Shown here: one piece after another, positions 1 through 12,448 of the stretch
How positions within the stretch are numbered: the first letter of the stretch is position 1
How the letters are laid out: each line of letters opens with the position of its first letter
NCBI RefSeq assembly: GCF_000002075.1
Contig: NW_004797328.1
Span: forward strand, 393,883-423,882
Direction of reading: 5' to 3'
Origin: Aplysia californica
Taxonomy: Eukaryota > Mollusca > Gastropoda > Aplysiida > Aplysiidae
Length of the DNA stretch: 30,000 bases
The notes under the pieces: generated by a model
The model's input: the letters and a program-made list of their open reading frames with translations, nothing else
Told to the model about the DNA's origin: nothing
Databases searched by the model: none
Position numbers and translations under genes: made by a program

Positions 1-386
1 ATTAACTCCCTAGTCAACGTTTTTGGTAGCATAGATCTAGATATCTAGATCTAGATCTAGATTCTATTTTTTTTTGTTCAAGCCATTGAGAAAACTGGAC
101 TTAAAACTTCAGTAGAATGTAACATTATGGAGATCTCGACAACTTTCCCTTTTTACTTTTGTGCTGGAAGGACTTGAAATTTGAAATTGAAAGTAGAATC
201 TAATCGCTACGCTAGATCTAGTAAAGTTTTCTGCTTGTGAATGTATAGATGTAGATCTAGAATCTATTTATTTCACTTGATACTTAAATTAGTGTTAACG
301 GTATTAATATTATTATCCCGCTTTTGATGCTTCATGTGTGCTATTCCCGATGCAAACAATTCGAGAACATTTAAATAACGAAGTGA
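1..386. repeat. Left edge: AGATCT-type simple repeat and AT-rich DNA
   Basis: Around 31-62 the motif AGATCTAGATATCTAG repeats as interlocking palindromes, and shorter TAGATCTAG pieces recur at about 212-222 and 250-260. No gene is evident. Confidence 0.6.
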
Positions 387-1014
<628 letters not shown>

Positions 1015-1084
1015 GCCGGCCTTTGAATAAAAGCCTTATTCCTTGAATGGGATTACCAGCAAAAGGCCAGTATATGTGTCACGG

Positions 1085-1515
1085 CGCAGTGGAATTAGGC
1101 GCTTGTCAATTTTTGGGCATGTGGAGTTATGTATCTTATGAAAGCTGACTTGTTTGCCTTTCTTTCAGTGGAATAGATATCCATTTAACTTTGATAGAAC
1201 TCAAGATATTTGCGATTGAAGGAAGTGAGGTCACCTGGTTTCAGTTGTGAAATTAGCGAGAAAATGGGTGCCAAAGTCTGATAACTCCAAAAGCCAAAGC
1301 TAGCAGCTTAGAGTCCTTCATAAACAGAAAAATGACACATTTTGAGCCTTTAATCGATGTTTTTCAATAAAAATCACCTGGAAATGTGCTTTTATATTGA
1401 CATAAAAGAGGTTGAGCCAAAAATAAAAATTCGATTAAAATCTCCAAACTGGCGGAAAAATGCCTGTTTCTCCGAATTCTGTATTTTGATGAGCGCCTGA
1501 TTTCACCACACTGCC
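1085..1515 (+). mobile_element. MITE family B, full-length copy
   Basis: About 430 bp with imperfect terminal inverted repeats: left GCAGTGGAATTAGGCGCTTG and, inverted on the right, GCAGTGTGGTGAAATCAGGCGC (sharing GCAGTG and AGGCGCT). Internal sequence (AATTAGCGAGAAAATGG, CTTTAATCGATGTTTTTC) recurs at 10920-11312 and 11901-12240. Too short to encode a transposase, so a non-autonomous DNA transposon. The superfamily is not clear. Confidence 0.75.
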
Positions 1516-2694
1516 CCACATATTATTGGGATGGTAGTAGTTATAATTAGTGTTGTATTCTAGATACAGGCCCAAAACTTCGACCAACTGCGAATCAGAA
1601 AAGAATTTATAACCTATACATTGTACCAAATCCTACATCTAACATTTTAATCCTTTTAACCAAGTGTGTGACACCATTAACACCCCAGGAGTCCCCTGAT
1701 AGGCAAGGCTAACGTGTTTGAACATTCACCAACCCGTGACTGACTGTGATGTTTATTGATTTTCCTTTTCAAGTTGTTTGGTGTAACATATGTTGTCCTT
1801 TGCTAGGGTCAGATGGTGGGTGGTCAACTGTTTGTTTGTAGAAAAATTAATCTGTCTGCATGCAGGCAGGAGGGTTTTCGGTTATGATAAGATTTTGATG
1901 GCAGTGGAATATATATATATAAAAATTACATGCATGTTTAATTTAGTGCAGTTCACTTTAACTTAGTAAATGTTTCTCTGTATTAAATCTGATAATTTTA
2001 ACAGGTTATCATTTTACACAGAGCCATATACAGTAGAATTCGGATTCAATTGAAGTCATCGGGCCTGTCCTTCAGTTTCAACTTTGCGTCCGATTGTTCG
2101 TTTGAGCAAATATATGAGGTTTTTGTGCAGGTGATTACAGGCACTGAGCAAGTAATGTATAATGTATACGACTTTCTCGATCAAAGTAGTTTGGTTTCAA
2201 ATGAGAGGCATTTAAAAAAAAATCTTGTTTATTATTTGATACTGAAGAAATGCTGGAAAATTTTAGGAAAATACTCTGAAGTCTACCAAGCACACACTTG
2301 GGCAAAAGTGCAGATTCATTCAAATGCATGCTAGTGTCATCTATAATAACATATTGTTTGCCTTTAGAGTTATGTTGCTGTGTAGAGCCTAGCACGGCAA
2401 TCTTTGATTCTATAGTCCAGCATGTAATTCATTACGTAGATGTATGTCAAGATCAGCTTATCATTGTATGTGATATTGATCAGTAGCTGGGGAAAATGAA
2501 TATAATTTTGTTGTGTTTTTATCACTACTGATGTTCCCCGCCCGCAAAAAAAACAACTGGGAAATCCTACTCCTTTAGATGAAACCAAGTTCCACTGCAT
2601 TGAAAAAAACCACAATGGGGGAAATTGAAAGTGGCGGTTTATACAGGTGGCCGTCTTGGCAGGTTTGACTGTATATTTTTTCTAGTTATATATG
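1516..2694. other. Non-coding stretch with a MITE right end
   Basis: No gene seen. A (AT)n tract lies at 1912-1921. A family-A MITE right end (GGCCGTCTTGGCAGGTTTGA then CTG-TA) ends at 2671. A possible pogo-like left end, TA-CAGTAGAATTCGG, starts at 2031, but its sequence does not pair well with the 2671 end, so I do not join them. Confidence 0.45.
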
Positions 2695-2769
2695 CGCGGG
2701 CAGTATTGCATGCAGACGTATCTTAAAGGCACCAGAACTGACTAACGTCTTTATGCAATACTGCCCGCG
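2695..2769. repeat. 75-bp hairpin with 25-bp arms
   Basis: Arms 2695-2719 (CGCGGGCAGTATTGCAT...) and 2745-2769 (...ATGCAATACTGCCCGCG) are inverted copies matching at 23 of 25 bases, with a 25-base loop. The arms are GC-rich within AT-rich surroundings. Could be a minimal foldback element or a hairpin RNA. Confidence 0.85.
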
Positions 2770-3516
2770 TATTATACCTCTGTTATTAATCTTTTAAATG
2801 TTTAACTTAAAAATTGGCCATCAGATCAATTTATTGGGAGAGGGTGTATACAACTTGTCAATTATCTTTTTCTCTAAGGGGGGGGGGGGGAATCATTGGT
2901 CCCAGGCTGCAGTTTCAGGTTTTCTTTATTTGAATATTTCCGTTTGTGTGTGTATATGAACACTTACTTTTCTTTCGAAGGTGTATGCTTGTCACTCTTG
3001 AGCTGTTATATGTCATTTTCTGTCTTGGAATTGCTAGAACAATCTTGTATTGTTATCATATTTTCTTGAGCACCATCATGACAAAACTGATTTTCTTTAG
3101 AATATTTATAAATGGATTTTCCTTGAGAGAACATCAGCTGCTGACTGTTCAAGTACAATACTTTTTTAATATAAACTGAAAGTAAATGAAATTGTCTTTA
3201 TAATCAAAACTGTTGGAATAATAATTTTTCTGTTACTGTTGCTAATTATACGTTATACATTGTTATTTCTGTGGGAAGTTCATAGGCACTCTGGTGTGCT
3301 CTTTGTGCTTCTTTATAGTCTTTGTTTTCCTAATCTGTTTTTGAAGAAATGCAGATCTGATGCGACATCTGGTAGGTTCTTCAATTTCCAGCTCTAAATA
3401 GCTGTTATAATTGTTCAATCCTTGCTTTTATTCATACTTGTTCATTCTGTGCTTACTTGTATTCAAACAAGCAAATCAGAAGAAAAATGTCCATTATCTT
3501 GCTGACTCCCTATATA
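2770..3516. other. Non-coding stretch
   Basis: Apart from a G-run (about 2879-2890) I see no gene or clear repeat here. Given its place, it could hold GNPDA 5' regulatory sequence, but nothing specific shows this. Confidence 0.3.
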
Positions 3517-4369
3517 CAGTCGAACCTGTGTAAGACGGAATCGCAAGGGAGCCAGAAAAAAATTCCGTCTTAGGGGAATTTAGGGGGAGATGGAGGTTTG
3601 GGGGAGGGAGGGGGGGGGGGGGTTCAAAGGCCCAACCGGTGGGATCAAGGATCACTTGTCTGATCGGCAAGCAGTGGTCAAAACTTCGCACCTCTCGATT
3701 GCTATCCTGTTTGATAATGACATGCGTCAGTCTTACTTCTCCAATTGCCACCAGTGCTTGCCTTTCATAGGACCACTGTTTGACCTATTAAAAACAGAAA
3801 CATTTGAACATCTTTGCTTCCACCCTTAGCCCCACCCACTTGTGCCACCCCTCACTTCCATCATTGTAACAATGATTCGAGGACTTCTTTTCTCGGCTGG
3901 CCGTATGATCAAGGCGGCAGGTATTGGCCAATCTTAATTTCACACCTCTGGCATCTGGCTACCCAGGAAAGTTTCCATAGTGGCTCGCTTCTCGAGCACT
4001 CTCACGGGCAGTCGTGAGATTTCCCACCCACACTACATTGACCATCTGCATCGCTCAGGGCTCACATGATGGGGTAACATCTACCCCCAAATTGCACCCC
4101 TAGTCCCCTTCCTGGCCCAGGGGCATGGCCATAGCATTAAGTTTAGAGCTGGCCGAACCAAACTTGCGAGTTTTGTTTTTAAATCAGGGCTGAGCGGGCA
4201 AAGCATTTTCTGTCTTAGACAAGTGAAACCCTCGGAAGGGAGTGGATTTTTCTTTCCGTTTCCGTTTTATACAGGTAATTAAAGAGGAATATATCAAGAG
4301 GGGAGCGGGGAGATTCCGTTAAGACAGGTTTCAGTTTTATACAGGTTTCCGTTAAGGCAGGTTCGACTG
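3517..4369. mobile_element. MITE family A (mariner/pogo-like), copy 1, TA-flanked
   Basis: 853 bp bounded by TA on both sides. The terminal inverted repeats start CAGTCGAACCTG and continue with ACGGAA in each arm. The interior includes G-runs and has no coding potential. TA target duplication and CAGT termini point to the Tc1/mariner-pogo group (family knowledge). It lies just upstream of the first GNPDA coding exon, ending about 155 bp before the ATG. Confidence 0.85.
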
Positions 4370-4525
4370 TATATCCATTCAGCAACAAGTTGGCCTAGTT
4401 TTACTACAAATTCATCTGGACTCTTCATTTCTAGCTGCTTGCATTGACTGTGATACTCTCATGTGATCCACAGATTGTTTGATTTTTTGGCTGCTTGGAT
4501 CTGTCACAGTTTATAACTTTTCATC

Positions 4526-4649
4526 ATGCGTTTGGTGATCAATGACACATATGATGAAGTCTCTGTGTGGGCAGCCAAATATGTGAGAAGGAAAATCATC
4601 GAGTTCCACCCAGGGCCCGGAAAACTGTTCACTTTGGGTCTGCCAACTG
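4526..4649 (+). CDS. GNPDA: GNPDA coding exon 1
   Basis: Codes residues 1-41 plus the first base of Gly42, from [20 protein letters not shown] to LPT. Donor is G|GTAAGT at 4650. A possible acceptor (TCACAG, ending 4509) lies just upstream of the ATG, so this may be the second exon, with a non-coding first exon further upstream; that is an inference, although vertebrate GNPDA genes are built that way. Confidence 0.95.
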
Positions 4650-7600
4650 GTAAGTTTGTAAGTTTACTTGGTAAAAATAGATTGTTGCCAATTATGTCAA
4701 ATTGCTGGACCAAGTGCACAACATCCAGGTTTACTGTTGGATTGCAGCTATGTTTAACGGGAACAAAATACTGTGGGCTGTGACATACAAAAACCTACAT
4801 ATACATATTTTAAAAATCATTTTCTCTTGTAAACGACATTAGATCTCGTTAGGTTAAGGGAATGAGACTGGCTGGCCAGGGTTGGGTTAATTTAAATCAG
4901 TGATTTAAATCACTTTAAAAAAAATAAATCTTTATTCAGTTTTTACACATTTCAACATTCAGAATTCCTTTCCTTGGTTTCATAAAACAGATATAAGGTT
5001 CAGTAGACTAATATAATCATGCTTAAAAATCTGATTTCCCCCCTTTCGCTGTAAAATAATACAGTATTCAATTTACTTTTTTTTTCCATAATTGAGAAAC
5101 CAGAGCTGGGTTGATTTAAATCAGTTGATTAAAAAAATTTTTTAATCAATTTGATTTTAAAAATAAAAATCAGTGATTTAAATCACTTTTCAAAATAATG
5201 TATTCAGTTTTTACATATTTATACTTTCAGAATTCCTTTCCTTGGTTTTATTTTAAACGGATATAAGATTTAGTAGACTAATATAATCATGCTTAAAAGT
5301 CTGCTTTCCCCCCTGTCACTGTAAAATAATACAGTTCTCAATTTACTTTTTTTTCATAATTGAAAACCAGGGTTGGGTTGATTTAAATCGGGTCGATTTA
5401 AATCAGTTGATTTTTTAAAATTTAAATCACTTTAAAAAAATGTTTTCTGTTTTTACATCTTTAAACATTCAGAATTCCTTTCCTGGGTTTTATAAAACAG
5501 ATATAAGGTTTAGTAGACTAAAATTGTTTAAAAGTCTGCTTTCCCCCCCTGTCACTGTAAGTAGTAAAATAATACAGTATTCAATTTACTTTTTTTTCAT
5601 AATTGAAATTAGCATGTTCTTTTTCTTTTTAGACAAACACAAGCGCGTGCTCACACACACACTGTAATAAAAATAAAATGCAAGTTTATCTATGCATAAT
5701 TACCCCCCCCCCCCCTTCCTTTTAGACTGACATTTTCTTCATTTTTTGTCTGTAGCCATAATTCACTGATAGCAGATTAAGGCTTTCTAAAATTGCAGTT
5801 GTTTAAATTGATCATTAGTTAAAATAAAGAGAATGCATTTTGCACTAAAAGAACATACTTTTAGCCACCAAAAATCCCAAACTGTGTCGACATTTTAAAA
5901 AAAATCAAAAAAATAAAAAAAATCCGACTTAAATAAAAAAAATCTGATTTAAATTTAAAAAATCGATTTTTAAAATTTTTATTAAAAAAAAATAAAAAAT
6001 CACCAGCCCTGTGGCTGGCTGGTGTCCCTGGTGTGACAGATGGAGGCTCTTTGCCTCACATGTGAACGACTTAAATTTGATTCACACTTAAAGGTATTTT
6101 TTTGCACATCTACATCTTTCTGCAAGGATAAATCCTACATGTTTACTCTTCATTATCTGTCCCTCTGTATGAGCCTTGCTCTGTTGTCTCTCTGCATAGT
6201 TTTGTCTTGTTTTGCTTCCTGACAGGTAAATGAATTGATGCTTTCAAACCCACGACCCAAAATGTATAAAAATTAAGCAGTTATTTTTTAGCCACTCAGA
6301 ATTTAGCTGCAGCACACACACATATTTGATGTGCATTGAAGGTGTCTTTTTTTCTTCTTCTGATTTTAGAAAGTGGGTGGAGTATTTAGGACTACTGGAG
6401 GTACAAGAATGGAAATTATCTAAGTTAATTACGTATGTGACTTAGATTATCAGAAGATGGTTCAAAAACTGATCTTGGAGATATGTAGAAGACCTGATGG
6501 TTGGATACAGTTTACTTTTCTTTAGGTTTTTTTTTTCTATAGCCACTAGTTTTCGTTTTTACTACTCTCATAAAAAGTTTTATTCTTGCTGATATTGAAT
6601 ATATTATTTAGTATTTTATTTTTATTTGTACTTTTCAGGGAGCACTCCTCTTGGGATGTATCGCAAGCTCATTGAGTTCTACAAGGCTGGGAAGCTATCT
6701 TTTAAATATGTGAAGACTTTCAACATGGATGAATATGTTGGTAGGTTTGTATACTTTGTTTTTTATATTGTGGCAAACTTAATTTTGTAGTGTTTAAAAT
6801 TTTCATTATATTTCTTTTCTTATCGTGTCATGAGGAGGTATGTTGATGTTATTGACCCGGGACCTGATATGTGTAGACAGATTTATGGAGTTTCAAGTTG
6901 GCGCCTTTGTTATTTAGTAGTGGGCATTGACATGTTTTTGATGGAAATAAATACTTTGACATTCCTAACCTATTGAAATTCCTGATTTGAAAAAGGGCAC
7001 ACATATATTTTTATTATTTTGTTTAATTTTTTGTCAGAGCTTGCAAGGGACCACCCCGAGAGCTATCATTCCTTTATGTGGGACAATTTCTTCAAACACA
7101 TTGACATTGAGCCTTCTAACGCACATATCCTGGATGGAAATGCTGCTGACTTGGAAAAAGAATGCGACAACTACGAGAAGATGATCAAAGAGGCAGGGGG
7201 AATTCGTTTATTCATTGGAGGTGAGAACTGTCGCAGTTAATGTGATTTTTTCTTGTTGTTGTTATTGTTGTTGTTGTTGTTCTCCTCCTCCTCCTCCTCC
7301 TCCTCCTCCACATCCTCCACTTCTTTCTCCTCCTCCTCCTCCTCCGCATCCTCCACTTCCTTCTCCTCCTCCTCCTTAACAGATTCATAACAGGAAATGT
7401 TTTATTATTTTTGTATGTTTATGGGCCCAATATGAAATATGTTACCATTATGACTTGGTTTGGTTCATGAACAGACACAAGATGATGCACTTCACCCAGT
7501 GCAAAATTAAACTGCTGCTTCAGAAAGAAATGTTTTTTCCTCTTCATTTACATCTATTCTGCCTATGACATCCACCTGTCTAATATCACATTTTTCCTCG

Positions 7601-8582
7601 TTAGACCCATTAAAGTGGTTTTTTTTCTTTTGGAGGAAGGAGGGGATAATGAGGTTTGGCATTATGACAGCTTGTCCATAGCGTTTTGAACTGACTTTAT
7701 GGCAACTCTTTAGATGATGGGAGATTTGTGTGGTTGATAGCTTTCTTAAAACTGACATGGTTGATAAAAATATAGTGGTTGCAATCGCGTTAGACAGGTG
7801 GTCATTATAGGCAGTGTCATCATATGGAATGGAAAAACGCCAGGGGCGAAAGTTAGAAGTGGTCGTTAATTCAGGTGGTGGCCAATGCAAGTTTGACTGT
7901 ACAGTTGAACCTGCCATGACGGCCACCCCTATAAGACGACCACCTGTACAAACGACCACTTTCCATTTCCCCTCTTGCGTTTTTTCTATATAATTTAACT
8001 GTGTAAAACAGGCACCTGTCTAACTTGGCCGCGGCCACCTTATTTTAACACACAACCCCTATAACACCAAACAATAACACCTGTCTAAGACGGCCACCTT
8101 AGTGACTCCCTTACATTTTATCATAAATCATGCATTGGCCCCTGGTGTTGTGGGCGAGCCGTCACAATACATTCCCCTGTTATTATTGTTACGTAATCCC
8201 TCCAACCGATATCTTGCATAGGCTTCTTCCACTGTTGGCCAATAGGCAACACATTTTCAGCTGCTGGTGAGGGAAGCGTGTGATCCCTCATAACCAAAAC
8301 TCATTATCAGCACGTCTCACTCATAACCCATAAGCCCCACCCAGAACTCATACACAAATCGTAAGTGAGAGGAGTGGTCACTGTTTACCCAGTCTGTCAC
8401 AAAGTAAAAATGGACGTCAAAATGAAATTGTGACAGAAGCGCCGCTTGTTCCCCGAGTGGTTGCGTCCCATGTGTTTGTTTTACCATAGCACTCTGTCCT
8501 CTTTGTCTGACACACTTTGTTTTATTGTCACCCTTGCTCAAAAGCAGCTACAAAAAACAAAAAAACAAAAAAAACGCAGCGA

Positions 8583-8628
<46 letters not shown>

Positions 8629-11600
8629 AGGGCTACCTTCAGTTTGGGACCTCAGAAAGGAATGGTTTGTTTTCCTCATCTTGATCAGTCCTGCCTGAGA
8701 CTGCCACCTGTCTGATACGGCCACTTTTATCTTTGACATTGGGTGGCCGTCTTGCACAGGTTCAACTGTACTTCGTGTCATGTAAGGTGATTAGGTTGCT
8801 CATCTATTCTTGGTCTATTGGCTACAGACTTGTGTGACAAGAATAGTGTTTGCTAGAATTCAGCTACAAGAGTCATATTTTTGAGTATACTCAAGTTTTC
8901 ATGTATACACACATTGTGTTGTACAGTTGAACCTGCTCTAAGGACCGCCTGTCCAACACAATCGCCTACCCAAACGACTTTCCCCCATGTGTTCTTCCTA
9001 TATGTATCACCACATCAATTTCTGAGCATGTGCGTAGTCTAAACAGCCGTATGCACTGCTCACCGTCGAACGCTCCGTATCCCGGACTCTAGCATGGAGA
9101 TCATCAGGAGAGAATGCGTCGCTGTTTCGGGCTCTTCCTCTCTACAGCTTTTCTGACGCACCGAGCCCCCTCACCGATGTGAGGTCTCCATGTTAGTTCG
9201 ACTGTTTTCCTCTGCTGCCAACTTTAGGATTCATTCCAGCTTGAGTCCTCTCGCTTCAACCAGATCCAATGACTGGCTTTCTCTGCTGTCTCCTGAAGGG
9301 AGTTTGTGAGTTCGTTGCTTTTCTTTGCAGTAAGTCCTGCCACTCTCATCCACTTACGGGCGCTTGTTGCTACAAAACCTCTGCATCCTACCTCTACCGG
9401 AAAATGGGTTGCCTTCCATCCTGCCTCCTCACATTGTTCGACGAGTGCCTCGTAACGGTTTTCTTTCCGCTCATGAGCGGCATAGATATTGTCCTCGTGG
9501 GGCACCGTGAGCTCTACCAAGTGTACCTCTTTGTCTTTTTCCTCCCATAACACAATGTCTGGCTTTTTCGTAGTTGGAATGGGGAAGAATCTCTCAAAGC
9601 CTTTTAAGTCAGCAGCTACTTCCCATGTGCCTCCGCTCTGGTCTTTCATGGCTTCGTTCGCTTTCTTTCTTTTGGCAACCTTGCTTCCTTGCGAAACGAA
9701 CGCAATTTTGGTGGGTCCATGCTTCTGTATCTTGGGGGCATATTTTCCTTCTTCCACCTGTTGTGTCGCCATTTTCGTGAGCACTTTCAACACCTCGTTG
9801 TGTCTCCAGGTGTATCTGTTAAGAGCTAAGTTGCAGTTTGACAAAATATGCTTCATGGTTCCTAGCTTACCGCATCTACACTTGTTGTCCTCCTGTACCT
9901 TCCATCTGACAAGGTTCACCGGTGAAGGCAGAACATCATACGTAGACCGGAGAAGAAAGCTCAGCCTTGATGTATTCCACTTCCAGATGTCACTCCACCC
10001 GACTTTTCTTTCCACAACATGCTCTTCCCATCTGGTCATTTGTCCTTGCTGGCTACACTGGATGAGATGAATTTCTCGCCTCTCTGCCTCCATCTTTTGC
10101 ATATGTCTTGTTGCAGCTTTTCTTCTGTCTCGCTGAGACATTTTCCTGAAAGGTCTAAAGTCGCCATTACCTAGCCCTAATCTGTCAGGTTGCGCTGGAC
10201 CGACAATGTCCCCATGCTCCAATGCAGAGATGATCTCGTTAGCTGCAACTTCTGCCTTCCACTTTCTGGCTGTTTTGACATCTGGAGGTTTTCCACTGAT
10301 CTCCTTATCCCTTGATTCTCTCAACATCAAAACGGTTCTAATCTTGCCTGCTTTGTAGATCTCCACAATTGACGTGAGAGGTAGTTGAAGCGCACCTCTA
10401 TGTCTGTACAGGGATGACGTGTTAATGGTACGGGGTAGCCCCAGCCACTTCCTGATGTAGCTGTTACACTTTCTTTCGATCATCTCAACTCTTGACAAAG
10501 CAACTTCATACATTGTCAGTGGCCACGCCAATCGAGGGTAGAGGGCAAACTGTAGACACCATATCTTGTGCTTTCCTGGAAGCTTTGGTCAATTGCTTTC
10601 AGCCCATTTTCAGCCTGCTTCATGATTTCCACGCCTTGACTCCTATCAGACAGAGTTCCTGAGTACCACCGACCCAAACTTTTCACGGGTTGTTCTTTTA
10701 CTGTGGGCATTTGCTCCCCTGCAATTGTGAACTTCAGTTGCTTCTGTTTTCCTTTGTTAATAGTCAGGCTTCTAGACTTTTTAGCTTTAAACTTCATCCT
10801 GGCCCAGGTGATAAGCTTATCGAGCCGATTCAACACACTTTGCATTGTGTCTCCATCTCTTGTCAGTAGGGTCACATCATCCATAAAGGCTTTCTTTGGT
10901 GATCTCACCTTTGCTTCTTTGGAGTTATTGGTATTGTCTTAAGGCTTGTTCATTTGTCTTGCTTTTGATGAAAAAAAATTCTCATCTATCCTGAATAGAA
11001 GTCGATGTATTTGTGATTGAAGGAGATGGGGTTGCCTGGTCTGAGAGGTAAAATTAGCGAGAAAATGGCTGCCAAAGTTAGGTGACTTTCAAAGCTTGAG
11101 AGTTCCTGGAAACTGTAAAATTACATTTTTGTACCTTTAATCAACGTTTTTCTGTAAACGTCCTCACAGAAATGTGTTTTTGAATGCATTTAAAAGGTCT
11201 TGAGCCAAATAACAAAAATTTGATAAAAGTTGACAAACAACCGAATAAAATGCTGATTTCTTCGATTTCATTATTTTGCTGAGCGATTGATTTCACCTCT
11301 CTGCCTTACTATAATGTTTAAGATGTCAACCTGTCTACGACAACCACTTTTCTCCTTGACAATGGGTGACCGTCTTGGACAATTTAAATAGTATTTATGA
11401 CAAGCAAAGAAGACCTGTGCTGATTTTCTTTTGCTTGCTGTCGGAGTCCACTCAAATTTCCTGACTACACTATGTTTAGATGTCCTTTTTGTATAGGTGG
11501 TTATTACCTAATAATGCCTAATATTTATTTCAAAGACTTTCTCATACCTCATTTTGAATTTTTGATTGGAAGTATTCATTTTGAGCTAGAAACTGTTCGC

Positions 11601-12415
11601 AACGAGAGATGATTTTCAAATAGTGAAATATGTGTGTGTGTTATTGAAAGAGCTCACTAAGTTTGACAAAGATTTAATTCTGAAATTTGCTTCCTCTATC
11701 TCTAGAGCTAGGTAATTATTTGGAAACAATTAGGTTGTGAGTATACACTTAACAGACTTAGAAACTTCAGAGTTTTTTGTTTGGTTCTGATACCTTTTTG
11801 AGTTTTATGTTGGGACTTGTAAGATCTGAGCAGATCGACTCTTTTTCTTTCCTAGTTATTGTTGTGGCTTTTTAAAAGTGAAAACGATTTTTGTCCCAAA
11901 GTGGTGGAATTAGGCACTCGTCAATTTTTGGGCATATTGAGTTATTGGGATCATCTTAAAGCATGTTCATTTGTCTTGTTTTCGATGAAAAAAATTACCC
12001 ATCTAACTTCAATACAAAAGGAGATATATTTTGAACTGAAGTAGGTCGGGATCATCCAGTTTAAGAGATAAAACTAGCGAGAAAATGGTTTACAAACTTT
12101 GGTAACTTCCATAGCCTGAGAGTCTTTGGAAACTGAAAATTACATTTTTTGTGCCTTTAATCGATGTTTTTCAGTAAATTCCACACAAAAATGTGTTTTG
12201 AAATGGGCATTAAAGGTGTTGAGCCCCCCCCCCCCCAATATTTTTTGGTTATTTGATGGTATTATAACATGCATTTGTAATCTGCTTTACTTTTTTTTTT
12301 TTTGAGACCTAAAGTTCTTTAGACCTTTTTGTCTATTTGGTGCTTCTTTTGATGGCAACTGAAACCTAAGTGAACGAGAGAAAAATATTCATTATTTAAA
12401 AAAATCAAAAATTGT

Positions 12416-12448
<33 letters not shown>

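Noticed and set aside
2031-2671. A single mariner/pogo-like element joining the ends at 2031 and 2671
   Set aside because: The two ends share only CAGT and a few bases, so they probably belong to different families.
7507-7959. 150-codon minus-strand ORF
   Set aside because: It spans the junction of two MITE-A copies and includes their terminal repeats; no protein family resemblance.
9013-9032. Missing left end of MITE-B copy 2 on the far side of the LINE (CATCAATTTCTGAGCATGTG)
   Set aside because: Resembles GTCAATTTTTGGGCATGTGG over only about 20 bp with several mismatches; it may be chance.
9489-10070. 193-codon plus-strand ORF and nearby plus-strand ORFs
   Set aside because: Antisense shadow of the LINE endonuclease ORF, which has clear domain matches on the minus strand.
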